Of a stretch of DNA of 64,000 nt, positions 9,053-16,056 are shown piece by piece. The DNA is from Oceanobacillus sp. FSL K6-2867. Its GTDB lineage: Bacteria > Bacillota > Bacilli > Bacillales > Amphibacillaceae. The stretch is from the NCBI RefSeq assembly GCF_037963145.1, contig NZ_CP150144.1, positions 2,418,001 to 2,482,000 on the forward strand, in the 5' to 3' direction. The number at the start of each line of letters is the position of its first letter. The stretch's first letter is position 1. The position numbers and the translations under genes were made by a program. The notes beneath the pieces were generated by a model that was given only the letters and a program-made list of their open reading frames with translations, had not been told where the DNA came from and ran no database searches.

Positions 9053-9803
9053 GATGAACCCCGCCTAATACACTTTGTGTTTTCATAATATCCTTGAAAA
9101 AGGTTTGCCTTGTTTCGTCGCCTTTATTTAACTGCGTATAAATTTGACCATCTTTAATAAAAATGACTCTAGAAGAATAGCTTGCGGCAACCGGATCATG
9201 TGTTACCATAATAATCGTTGATCGAAGCTTTTCGTTCAAGTCACTTAATTTATTTAATAAATCAGAGGCTGCTTTGGAATCGAGTGCCCCTGTTGGTTCA
9301 TCTGCGAAAATGATGCTCGGTTCATGAATGAATGCACGAGCTGCGGATGTACGCTGCTTCTGCCCGCCCGAGATTTCATTTGGATACTTATCTTTTAACT
9401 CGGCAATCCCCAGTTCTGCAGCTAGCGTTTGAAATTTACGATCCGCTTCTTTTTTTGGCGTCTTTTTGATGGATAATGGCAATAAAATATTTTCCTTAAC
9501 GGTTAAAGTATCTAGTAAATTATACTCTTGAAAAATAAATCCCAAATGCTGCTTGCGGAACTCGGCTAATTGTTTTTCCCGCATCCGTGTAAAATCAGTG
9601 TTCTCAATTTTAATCGACCCTTGACTGACTTCGTCGATGGAGGATAATACATTGAGCAAGGTCGTTTTACCGGAACCAGACGCTCCCATAATACTAACAA
9701 ATTCACCTTTCTCTACGGCCATATCGATGCCTTTTAGCACTTCTTGTTTATTGAATTTATTTCCATAGCTTTTATGGATTTTAGTTGCTTGCAGAATATG
9801 CAT
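9042..9803 (-). CDS. bceA: BceA-type ABC transporter ATP-binding protein
   Basis: A 253-residue ATPase with Walker [10 protein letters not shown] (about 40-48), Q-loop [13 protein letters not shown], signature [10 protein letters not shown], Walker [14 protein letters not shown] and H-loop VTHDP. This is the MacB/LolD-like class that partners BceB permeases. It precedes bceB with an 11-nt overlap. A BceR-type box lies about 90 bp upstream and overlaps the end of bceS, so bceAB probably has its own inducible promoter while bceRS is transcribed separately. Confidence 0.9.
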   Translation of the reverse strand: MHILQATKIHKSYGNKFNKQEVLKGIDMAVEKGEFVSIMGASGSGKTTLLNVLSSIDEVSQGSIKIENTDFTRMREKQLAEFRKQHLGFIFQEYNLLDTLTVKENILLPLSIKKTPKKEADRKFQTLAAELGIAELKDKYPNEISGGQKQRTSAARAFIHEPSIIFADEPTGALDSKAASDLLNKLSDLNEKLRSTIIMVTHDPVAASYSSRVIFIKDGQIYTQLNKGDETRQTFFKDIMKTQSVLGGVHHEH

Positions 9804-9892
9804 GTTCCCACTCCTAATTTATTCGTTAGTATTAGCTTAATCGATTCCTATAGTTCTTTCCTTCGATTTACCGAACAAAAAGAAAAAGCATA

Positions 9893-9906
9893 TGACAATT
9901 TTGTCA
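9893..9906. promoter_or_regulatory. BceR-type operator upstream of bceAB
   Basis: TGACAATTTTGTCA is a perfect palindrome fitting the published BceR-like pattern TNACA-N4-TGTNA. It overlaps the bceS stop codon and precedes bceA, the position where BceR activates transporter genes. Confidence 0.7.
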
Positions 9907-10908
9907 CATGCCTGTTATTTGTACAAATGCGTTCTTTTTGGGAAACGTTAAGGTGAAGGTCGTGCCTTCCCCAACTGTTGATTGTACCTCGATTTCGATT
10001 GCTAAAGAGGCGGCTGCCTTTTTGGTCAAATAAAGTCCCATGCCAGTTGCAGCATTGTCATGGTGACTTGTCGTAGAGGTAAAACCTTTGTCAAAAATCC
10101 GTGGAAGGTCTCTTGGGTCAATTCCGCGTCCAGCATCCTGAATTGCAAGCTTCACTTGGCCATCTTCTTCATAGCTTGAAATAAGAATATCCGAGTTTTT
10201 GCTGTACTTAACAGCATTTGTTAACAGCTGCCTAACCATAAATGAAAGCCATTTTGCATCGGTCAGAGCGTCAGGTTTCTGTAAGGAAATATCAAATCCA
10301 ATTCCTTTTTGCATACACCATGATTTTAAATCCTTTATCTCTTTGTATAGGAGCGGCTCCAAAGCAGTGACCTCGATGAAGAGATCATTTTTAATAAAAG
10401 GGATGCGACGCTGATGGAGCTGCTGATCGAGCAGGAGGTGAATTCGTAGCCATTCATTATTTAACTGCGTTTTTAACCGTTCATCTTCCAGGCGGTCCAC
10501 CATTAATTGCATTGTCGTTAATGGTGTTTTCACCTCATGAATCCAACCTAATAGATCATCCTTTTCCTGCTCGATACTGATAAGCAGATCTGATAACGAT
10601 TCTTTGTAGTACTTGGCTTGCTCGGTTAGTTGTGTTTCTGTTATTTTTTCAAATGGTGTCCGCGCTTCCTCCAAGCTGATTAAATCAAAACCATTACCCA
10701 GCATATCTAATTCCTTATAAAAGGATGTCTCTTTCTGATAACGTATTATCAAAAAAAGAATGAAAATAATAAAGCTCAAAAAAACAATGTAAAAAATCGA
10801 TTGTAATGGGATAGAGGCGTCAAGGTAAGCGATTACCAGGATAAGGGCTTGCAGGGAAAGAAAGAGGATGATCCAGCTTCGTCTTTCATTCATATATTTT
10901 CTAATCAT
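9904..10908 (-). CDS. bceS: BceS-type intramembrane-sensing histidine kinase
   Basis: A 334-residue kinase with two N-terminal membrane spans (about 13-30 and 36-56) joined by only a few residues, so it has no extracellular sensor domain. That is the hallmark of BceS-like kinases that rely on their ABC transporter for detection. The phospho-acceptor is His124 in WIHEVKTPL. The ATPase domain shows LTNAVKYS, DAGRGIDP and GMGLYLTKK. Its start overlaps the bceR 3' end by 8 nt, indicating coupled translation. Confidence 0.88.
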   Translation of the reverse strand: MIRKYMNERRSWIILFLSLQALILVIAYLDASIPLQSIFYIVFLSFIIFILFLIIRYQKETSFYKELDMLGNGFDLISLEEARTPFEKITETQLTEQAKYYKESLSDLLISIEQEKDDLLGWIHEVKTPLTTMQLMVDRLEDERLKTQLNNEWLRIHLLLDQQLHQRRIPFIKNDLFIEVTALEPLLYKEIKDLKSWCMQKGIGFDISLQKPDALTDAKWLSFMVRQLLTNAVKYSKNSDILISSYEEDGQVKLAIQDAGRGIDPRDLPRIFDKGFTSTTSHHDNAATGMGLYLTKKAAASLAIEIEVQSTVGEGTTFTLTFPKKNAFVQITGM

Positions 10909-11596
10909 GCGGATAGGCCTCTTCTATGGCGATATATCCCTGTCCTATCTTTGTTTCAATAAAGCGTCCTAACCCCAGCTTTCCCAAGCTTTTACGCAGT
11001 CGATTAACGTTAACAGTTAATGTATTATCACTGACAAAACGTTCATCATCCCATAAACGTTTAATAAGTTCTTCACGAGTGACAATGTGATTTTTTTGCT
11101 CGATTAAAACATTCAAGATATACATTTCATTTTTCGTTAATTCAAGACTTCCTAGATGGTTGCTGACGGTGTTTTTCATATAATCGACCGTTGCACCACA
11201 CCATGACCGCAACTCCGTTTGTTCGTTATTGTAATTGTACACACGGCGAAGAATTGCTTGAATCTTTGCAATGAGTACATCGAAGTGAAACGGCTTTTGG
11301 ACAAAGTCATCTGCACCGAGCTGCATGGACATCACCATATCTGTCGGGTGGTCGCGTGAGGACAGGAAGATAATTGGGACATTAGAATGTGAGCGGATCA
11401 TGCGACACCAATGAAACCCATCGAACTTCGGCAATTGGATATCAATAATGACTAGATCAGGTTTCACTGCTGTAAATTCCTGAATCACATAATTGAAATC
11501 TTGAACACCGTACACATCATAAGACCATTGGGATAAACGTTCTTTAATTTCGTTAAATAAGGAAGCATCATCTTCAACGAGCATAATTTTAAACAA
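10901..11596 (-). CDS. bceR: BceR-type response regulator
   Basis: An OmpR-type regulator of about 231 residues: receiver domain with phospho-acceptor Asp in IIDIQLPKFDG, then a winged helix (SDNTLTVNVNRLRKSLG). The sequence around FDGFHWCRMIRS and ADDFVQKPFHFDVLIAKIQ is very close to B. subtilis BceR as I know it. I place the start at a TTG (11594-11596), because the resulting N-terminus FKIMLVEDDASLF matches the family and a GTGGTGG ribosome site precedes it; an upstream ATG at 11608 has no ribosome site. Confidence 0.88.
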   Translation of the reverse strand: MFKIMLVEDDASLFNEIKERLSQWSYDVYGVQDFNYVIQEFTAVKPDLVIIDIQLPKFDGFHWCRMIRSHSNVPIIFLSSRDHPTDMVMSMQLGADDFVQKPFHFDVLIAKIQAILRRVYNYNNEQTELRSWCGATVDYMKNTVSNHLGSLELTKNEMYILNVLIEQKNHIVTREELIKRLWDDERFVSDNTLTVNVNRLRKSLGKLGLGRFIETKIGQGYIAIEEAYPHD

Positions 11597-11710
11597 GCAA
11601 GCCACCACATTTCTTTATTGCGTTCTGTATTAATTGTATCGGAAAAGGAAGGGGGGTGCTAGGGATTTGGGGTGACTAGTTTCATTTTTATGACAGCTTA
11701 ATTAACATGA

Positions 11711-11716
11711 TATAAT
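11711..11716 (+). promoter_or_regulatory. Extended -10 promoter upstream of toxin-like locus
   Basis: TGATATAAT is an extended -10 element about 70 bp before the toxin-like reading frame, with an ATGACA -35-like hexamer 15 bp upstream. Confidence 0.35.
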
Positions 11717-11783
11717 GAATTTAAGTACATAAGTCTTTTCATGGGTGGTGGCTCGCTCTCTTTTTTGAAAGGGGGTGTTGCCA

Positions 11784-11866
11784 ATGACAGTGTCGAGACA
11801 GTTTATCTGATGATTTCTTTCGGAATTCTGATCGTAGCTATTCTGTCATTTAACCATAAAAAATAA
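11784..11866 (+). pseudogene. Frameshifted holin-like (type I toxin) peptide
   Basis: Behind AAAGGGGGTG an ATG opens as MTVSRQFI and stops. The adjacent frame continues ETVYLMISFGILIVAILS and ends FNHKK. Putative holin-like toxins of Bacilli read MTVYET..LMISFGxLIVAILSFNxKK, so one base appears to be missing after the fifth codon. These ~30-residue membrane peptides are type I toxins paired with an overlapping antisense RNA. The layout here is typical: a GGGTGGTGGCTCGC leader, the peptide, then AACCACC/GGTGGTT and a second hairpin. As written the toxin cannot be made without recoding. Confidence 0.6.
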
Positions 11867-11953
11867 CCACCCTTGTTGAGCCTGACAGCTAGTGAAGGTG
11901 GTTTATCAATTGCTTTGCTTATCGAGTCTCCCCCTTAAAGGGTTATTGCACAG

Positions 11954-11984
11954 CCGTTTGGTGTTCCCGCACCAAGCGGTTTTT
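11954..11984 (+). terminator. Terminator of the holin-like toxin locus
   Basis: CCGTTTGGTG pairs with CACCAAGCGG around a short TTCCCG loop and runs into TTTTT. A weaker AACCACC/GGTGGTT hairpin sits at 11865-11903. The stretch 11867-12060 contains no other gene but would encode the antisense RNA if the system is of type I. Confidence 0.7.
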
Positions 11985-12060
11985 ATATTGTTGACTATCT
12001 ATTTATATCAATCTGTTTTAACAGCTCGAATTGTACTGATTGATGCTCTTTTTAAGCCAT

Positions 12061-12597
12061 TTATTCAAAAAACGCTTTTGAATATTCAACAACACCTGAA
12101 ATATGACAAAGAGAATTTTCACTTAATTCGATTGCCATAAATGCTTCATCTGGTACCTCAAAAGGTGCTTTTATCCCCCAAAGCGATGCTTTTTTGAATC
12201 CGAACTTCGGATAATATTCTGGATGTCCTAATACTATAACCGAGCTATATCCAAGTTTCCGCGCTTTGTTCAATGCTTCGGAAATTAATTGCCTGCCCAT
12301 GCCTTTTCCTTGATATTCTGGTAAGACAGAAACAGGGGCGAGGGCAAGTGATTCAGCACTTTGGTGGTCATTACGGATTGTGATTTCAGATAAAAGAATA
12401 TGACCCAAAATTTTGTTAGAGTCTTGTTCCTTTGCCACTAAAGATAATGCCGGAATGAAAGCATCTGATTTTCTAAGTCGGGATACTAGTTTATGTTCAT
12501 TTTTATCGCTATGTTCTGCATGTTCAAAGGCAGTCTTTACAACGACTTCCGTTAATTCATAATCCGTGTCTTGTTCTTGTTCAATTATAAGGTTCAT
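12061..12597 (-). CDS. GNAT-family N-acetyltransferase (YhbS-like)
   Basis: A 178-residue acetyltransferase with the acetyl-CoA loop VLPEYQGKGMGRQLI (about 95-110) and the YhbS-type motif VIVLGHPEYYPKFGFKKAS. The acceptor is unknown. The start is the ATG at 12595-12597 with AGGAG nine bases upstream; a TTG three codons earlier abuts the AGGAG and is less likely. The gap 12598-12811 to the next gene shows only a weak unstarted membrane-like frame. Confidence 0.82.
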   Translation of the reverse strand: MNLIIEQEQDTDYELTEVVVKTAFEHAEHSDKNEHKLVSRLRKSDAFIPALSLVAKEQDSNKILGHILLSEITIRNDHQSAESLALAPVSVLPEYQGKGMGRQLISEALNKARKLGYSSVIVLGHPEYYPKFGFKKASLWGIKAPFEVPDEAFMAIELSENSLCHISGVVEYSKAFFE

Positions 12598-12811
12598 GGT
12601 TGACAACTCCTATTTCTGTAAACATCATTTTTTGTTTATGGATCTTAATTATTTTATATAACTGTATTAAACTAAACCATTTTCTTTTTCCAAATCACGT
12701 AGTTATAATAGCAAAAATGATTAAAAAGAAACTAAGGATGCTATAAGCCCCAACTTCGATCCCCCTTATTGCTGAAACACTATGAAAACGTTAATATAAT
12801 CATCCCCGGTA

Positions 12812-13117
12812 TTATCCCCACCACATAGCTAAAACAAATAGAGACCAGCAAGTAATAAGAAACCCAAACCCGATGATTACTATTGAAAAAGAAACCATCT
12901 CTTCCTTTTTCATTCTCAGTTTCTTATATTGCAAATATGTTAAAGCAATAGAAATCAAAAATAGAAATACACTTAATATCGTTACGGCAGATAAATAATA
13001 TATTGGAAATATTCCAGGGAACTTTTCATTCAAAAAGTCTGCTATACCTTGGCCGAATACTCCGCATATAATTGCCAAAATGAAACTTACAAGTATGCCA
13101 GCAGTAGTTTTTCTCAA
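12812..13117 (-). CDS. Small membrane protein with three TM segments (unknown)
   Basis: About 101 residues, with hydrophobic spans near 6-26, 38-60 and 75-98 and a basic linker YKKLRMKKEE. I choose the TTG at 13115-13117 because an eight-G ribosome site lies six bases before it and a basic RK pair precedes the first span. The frame could start 14 codons earlier at a TTG with a weaker GAGG site. No family recognised. Confidence 0.5.
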   Translation of the reverse strand: MRKTTAGILVSFILAIICGVFGQGIADFLNEKFPGIFPIYYLSAVTILSVFLFLISIALTYLQYKKLRMKKEEMVSFSIVIIGFGFLITCWSLFVLAMWWG

Positions 13118-13287
13118 CAGTATCCCCCCCCAATATAAATCAATTGAAATTTTTAACAATCTTAAACCTCAATTCTTTTGTTAGGTTAACACATTATTGG
13201 GGATCTTCACCCATGTATTCTTTATACTGAAATACGTTTTTATTATAAGAGAGGTTTCGTATTTATTCACTATTGATGAACAGAAAC

Positions 13288-13893
13288 CTATTGTCGGGTA
13301 ACAAACATTTCTTTTAATGCCTTTCCGTATAAATCAGAAGGAACTCTGCTTTCATTAATATAATGGAATATAGCGATACCATTTTCTAATGAAAGAATAG
13401 TCCATGCAGCTTCCTCTGATGAAAGAGTAAGCTTATGCTTTCCCTTCTCCAGCAATTTTTCAATGGATCTGGCAATTTGCTCGACCGATTGAATGATTAT
13501 GTTGGACCATTTCTTACGGACTGACTCATCTCGCATTGCATAAAGAAGAAACTCCATATGTAGCATATTCCACCTTCGATTTTCTTCTCTAGCAGAAAAA
13601 GAATATGTATCCATTTTTTCGATAAAATCTGAAAGTGATTCCTGTTGGTCTATTACTTGATGAATGTGGTTAGCATGTAAATGTATTTGTCTTTCCAATA
13701 GAGCCAGGAAGAGATCTTCTTTGGAATTAAAATTAGCATAAACAGCCCCTTTACTAAAGCCAGCATGCTCTGCAATTTTATCAACAGAAGCTCTGTGAAA
13801 GCCAAATTCGGCAAAAATTTCAACGGCTGACTGTAAAAGTAACTTCTGTGTCTCTTTCTTCCGCTCCTTTTGTGTTAATCTTTGTCTAACCAT
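13288..13893 (-). CDS. TetR-family repressor
   Basis: A 201-residue regulator. The N-terminal helix-turn-helix reads ASVDKIAEHAGFSKGAVYANF followed by SKEDLFLALL, classic TetR; the ligand domain fills the rest. The ribosome site is AAGGAGGAAAAGGA. It is divergent from ctaB, with nested inverted repeats in between (13918-13967), so it probably controls itself and ctaB. Confidence 0.88.
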   Translation of the reverse strand: MVRQRLTQKERKKETQKLLLQSAVEIFAEFGFHRASVDKIAEHAGFSKGAVYANFNSKEDLFLALLERQIHLHANHIHQVIDQQESLSDFIEKMDTYSFSAREENRRWNMLHMEFLLYAMRDESVRKKWSNIIIQSVEQIARSIEKLLEKGKHKLTLSSEEAAWTILSLENGIAIFHYINESRVPSDLYGKALKEMFVTRQ

Positions 13894-13917
13894 TCCTTTT
13901 CCTCCTTCTTGACAATC

Positions 13918-13967
13918 ATACCCTGTAGAATTAATATACCATATAGTATATAAATAACTTAGGGTAT
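13918..13967. promoter_or_regulatory. Nested inverted repeats between tetR and ctaB
   Basis: An outer ATACCCT/AGGGTAT pair (13918-13924, 13961-13967) encloses an inner ATATAC/GTATAT pair (13934-13939, 13946-13951). TetR dimers bind inverted repeats of this kind and the position suits control of both divergent genes. Confidence 0.6.
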
Positions 13968-14050
13968 ATTTAATTATTTTTTATTATAATAGAACATTTA
14001 TATGGCGTTGTGAAATCGTAAAATAAGCAAGAAAAAAGGGGGAGAGAGCA

Positions 14051-14947
14051 ATAAATCAGATTCAGCATTTTACAAACATTTTAGCCAAAACAATTAAAAC
14101 AGGGATTATTAAATCAAACCTTATTCCAATGTTTGCTGGATTAACATTGTCCTTATATACTTATCAAATCAGTATTTTTGAGAAGATGCCTGAGATTATA
14201 TTTGCTTTTATTGGTTCTATATTCGTAATTGGGGCAGCAGGAGCTTTCAATAATGTATATGACAGGGATATAGATTCCATCATGAAGCGAACTAAAAACA
14301 GACCAACTGTAACAGGAGAAATAAAGCCGAAAGCAGCAATATGGCTTGGTATCTTCATGTCTGTTTCAGGAATAGCGTTTCTTGCATTAACAACTACCTT
14401 GGCAGCATTATTAGGGTTTCTAGGTTTATTTTTTTATGTTTTCCCATATACGATGTGGAGTAAAAGAAGAACCGTTTATAATACGGAGATTGGTAGTATT
14501 TCTGGAGCGATGCCGCCACTTATTGGATGGGCTGCTATTTATCCAGACATTACACACCCAGCTATTCTTGGACTGTTTGTCATCACCGTTATCTGGCAAA
14601 TGCCGCATTTCTATTCCATAGCTATTCGGAAGCATGATGAGTATACGGCTGCAAATGTACCCATGCTGCCGGTTGTGAAAGGAATTAAGAGGGCATATAT
14701 ACAAACTAACGTATATTTAATAATACTAGTTGCAATAAGTTTTCTATTTGGATCTTTAAGCATTGGGCTTATGTTAGTGGCACTTCTATTAAGTCTTATA
14801 TGGCTGGGGCTAAGTATATTCGGCTATAAAAAGATGGATTCGGAGAGATGGGCAAAAGCCATGTTTATTTATTCATTAATCCATATGACAATTCTTTTTT
14901 CAACTGTCATTATATATTCCCTGATGGGGATTCTCTTTGACTTATAA
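14051..14947 (+). CDS. ctaB: Protoheme IX farnesyltransferase (heme O synthase), ATA start proposed
   Basis: An integral membrane prenyltransferase that joins farnesyl diphosphate to heme B, giving heme O for terminal oxidases. The Asp-rich motif NNVYDRDIDSIMKRTKNRP and the second motif KHDEYTAANVPMLPVVKG are present, with about nine membrane spans. The first ATG in frame is at 14129, but homologous sequence (AKTIKTGIIKSNLIPMFAG) begins well upstream and the frame has no ATG, GTG or TTG before it. A GGGGGAGAG ribosome site points to ATA at 14051 (298 residues); ATT at 14060 is an alternative. It is divergent from a TetR and not next to ctaA. Confidence 0.85.
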   Translation: MNQIQHFTNILAKTIKTGIIKSNLIPMFAGLTLSLYTYQISIFEKMPEIIFAFIGSIFVIGAAGAFNNVYDRDIDSIMKRTKNRPTVTGEIKPKAAIWLGIFMSVSGIAFLALTTTLAALLGFLGLFFYVFPYTMWSKRRTVYNTEIGSISGAMPPLIGWAAIYPDITHPAILGLFVITVIWQMPHFYSIAIRKHDEYTAANVPMLPVVKGIKRAYIQTNVYLIILVAISFLFGSLSIGLMLVALLLSLIWLGLSIFGYKKMDSERWAKAMFIYSLIHMTILFSTVIIYSLMGILFDL

Positions 14948-14982
14948 ATGTCCTTATTTCTCTATAAGCATTACTAGGGCGT

Positions 14983-15144
14983 GTGCATATTATCGCAAAA
15001 TCGTTTATCAGGTCAAAGCATGTTATAAATTTTAACAAAGAAATATATAATGGACCAGTCACGCCAAGAGGGAGTACCGTTGAACATTTCATCATGTTCA
15101 ACGGCCAAAACCTTGGTTTAGAACCTATGGGAACAAAGAAATAG
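14983..15144 (+). pseudogene. Short coding-like fragment (GPVTPRGSTVEHF), origin unknown
   Basis: An open stretch of 53 codons ends at a TAG (15142-15144). It has protein-like composition (YNGPVTPRGSTVEHFIMFN) but no ribosome site. It contains a perfect 11-bp inverted repeat (15077-15087 with 15094-15104, CCGTTGAACAT). I do not recognise the family; it may be the tail of a decayed gene. Confidence 0.25.
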
Positions 15145-15152
15145 AAGGCAAA

Positions 15153-15749
15153 TCACTTGATACTGCTGGAAATAAACATAGATGCATCTTGCTTCATAAA
15201 AATCCTGTTTCCGTGATAGAAGGTCTTCATTTCAGTTGATTTAAATCCAGCTTCAGCTAACTTTTCCTTTAGCTCCGTATGCGAAAAACCATTATGAACT
15301 TTTGGATGATTAATTTTATCATTTTTATCAAAATCAATTATGATTAACTTACCGCCATCATTTAAAATGTTGAACAATGCTTGCAAAATTTTCTGTGTAT
15401 CTGGAATATGAAGCAGGACTAAAGACATTAAAACGATGTCTGCTTTAAACTTAGGAACTTCCTGCGTAAAATCGGAGTAAAGTACGTTTGCATTGGTAAT
15501 TTCTCTGCGGGGAATTTTAGCCTGTGCAACCTCCAGCATTTGTTCAGATGAATCCACTAACAAAATGGAATCCACTAAATCTGATAATTCTAAGCCGATT
15601 AAGCCAGTCCCGCTCCCATAGTCAATTAAAGATTTTGATTTACTATTTTGTAATGCGCCCCTTACTTCCTTTACGATAATCTTAGCTAATTCCATTCTTT
15701 CTTCTGTATCATATTTTTTTGCAAGCTGTTCAAAAACGTTATTTTCCAT
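15153..15749 (-). CDS. Class I SAM-dependent methyltransferase
   Basis: 198 residues starting at an ATG with AAAGGAGCAG upstream. The SAM-binding motif I is LIDYGSGTGLIGLEL (about 41-55), motif II an acidic LLVDSSEQML, and DIVLMSLVLLHIPD and GGKLIIIDFD follow. The substrate is unknown. The open frame continues upstream of the start into an unrelated acetyltransferase remnant, so the longer translation is misleading. Confidence 0.8.
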   Translation of the reverse strand: MENNVFEQLAKKYDTEERMELAKIIVKEVRGALQNSKSKSLIDYGSGTGLIGLELSDLVDSILLVDSSEQMLEVAQAKIPRREITNANVLYSDFTQEVPKFKADIVLMSLVLLHIPDTQKILQALFNILNDGGKLIIIDFDKNDKINHPKVHNGFSHTELKEKLAEAGFKSTEMKTFYHGNRIFMKQDASMFISSSIK

Positions 15750-15759
15750 ATGCTGCTCC

Positions 15760-16027
15760 TTTATTATTAAGAATTGATGCATGTTCATTACATAAACAAC
15801 AAACAAGTGGAATGATGTTTGTCTCACACCTTCTTCACGATATTCTAGGCATACACATAAATTACAACTTCTTAAGTTTTTGTACCCATCAAAAGCTCTG
15901 ATACCGCCGAGTATTAATCCAGCAGGTTCATCCTCTTGAAAGACAATAAAAAGCATCTCCTGCAATTTATATTGTGCCTCCCTAGTTATCTGGTTAAAAA
16001 AATGACTAACAAACCCCTTTGGAATTT
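15760..16027 (-). pseudogene. GNAT acetyltransferase remnant
   Basis: Upstream of the methyltransferase start the same frame reads LQEMLFIVFQEDEPAGLILG, then GGIRAFDGYKNLRSC and LCVCLEYREEGV. These resemble the central strands and a degraded acetyl-CoA loop (normally EYRGKGVG) of a GNAT protein. No start, no complete loop and no C-terminus are present, and the left part runs into the terminator of the gene behind it. I read it as a decayed internal fragment. Confidence 0.45.
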
Positions 16028-16034
16028 GCTAGTC
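15995..16034 (-). terminator. Terminator of the isoprenoid-synthase gene
   Basis: On the minus strand GACTAGCAAA pairs with TTTGTTAGTC around AT-rich loop bases and is followed by seven T. It lies 20 bp after the stop at 16057. Confidence 0.75.
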
Positions 16035-16056
16035 ATGTTACATATTTGCGCCAAGT

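Noticed and set aside
12782-12795. cre site TGAAAACGTTAATA
   Set aside because: It deviates from the consensus at the 3' CA and lies downstream of a gene, not in a promoter.
15750-15965. Longer N-terminus for the methyltransferase
   Set aside because: The extension is acetyltransferase-like debris; the ATG at 15749 has a good ribosome site and gives a normal-length methyltransferase.
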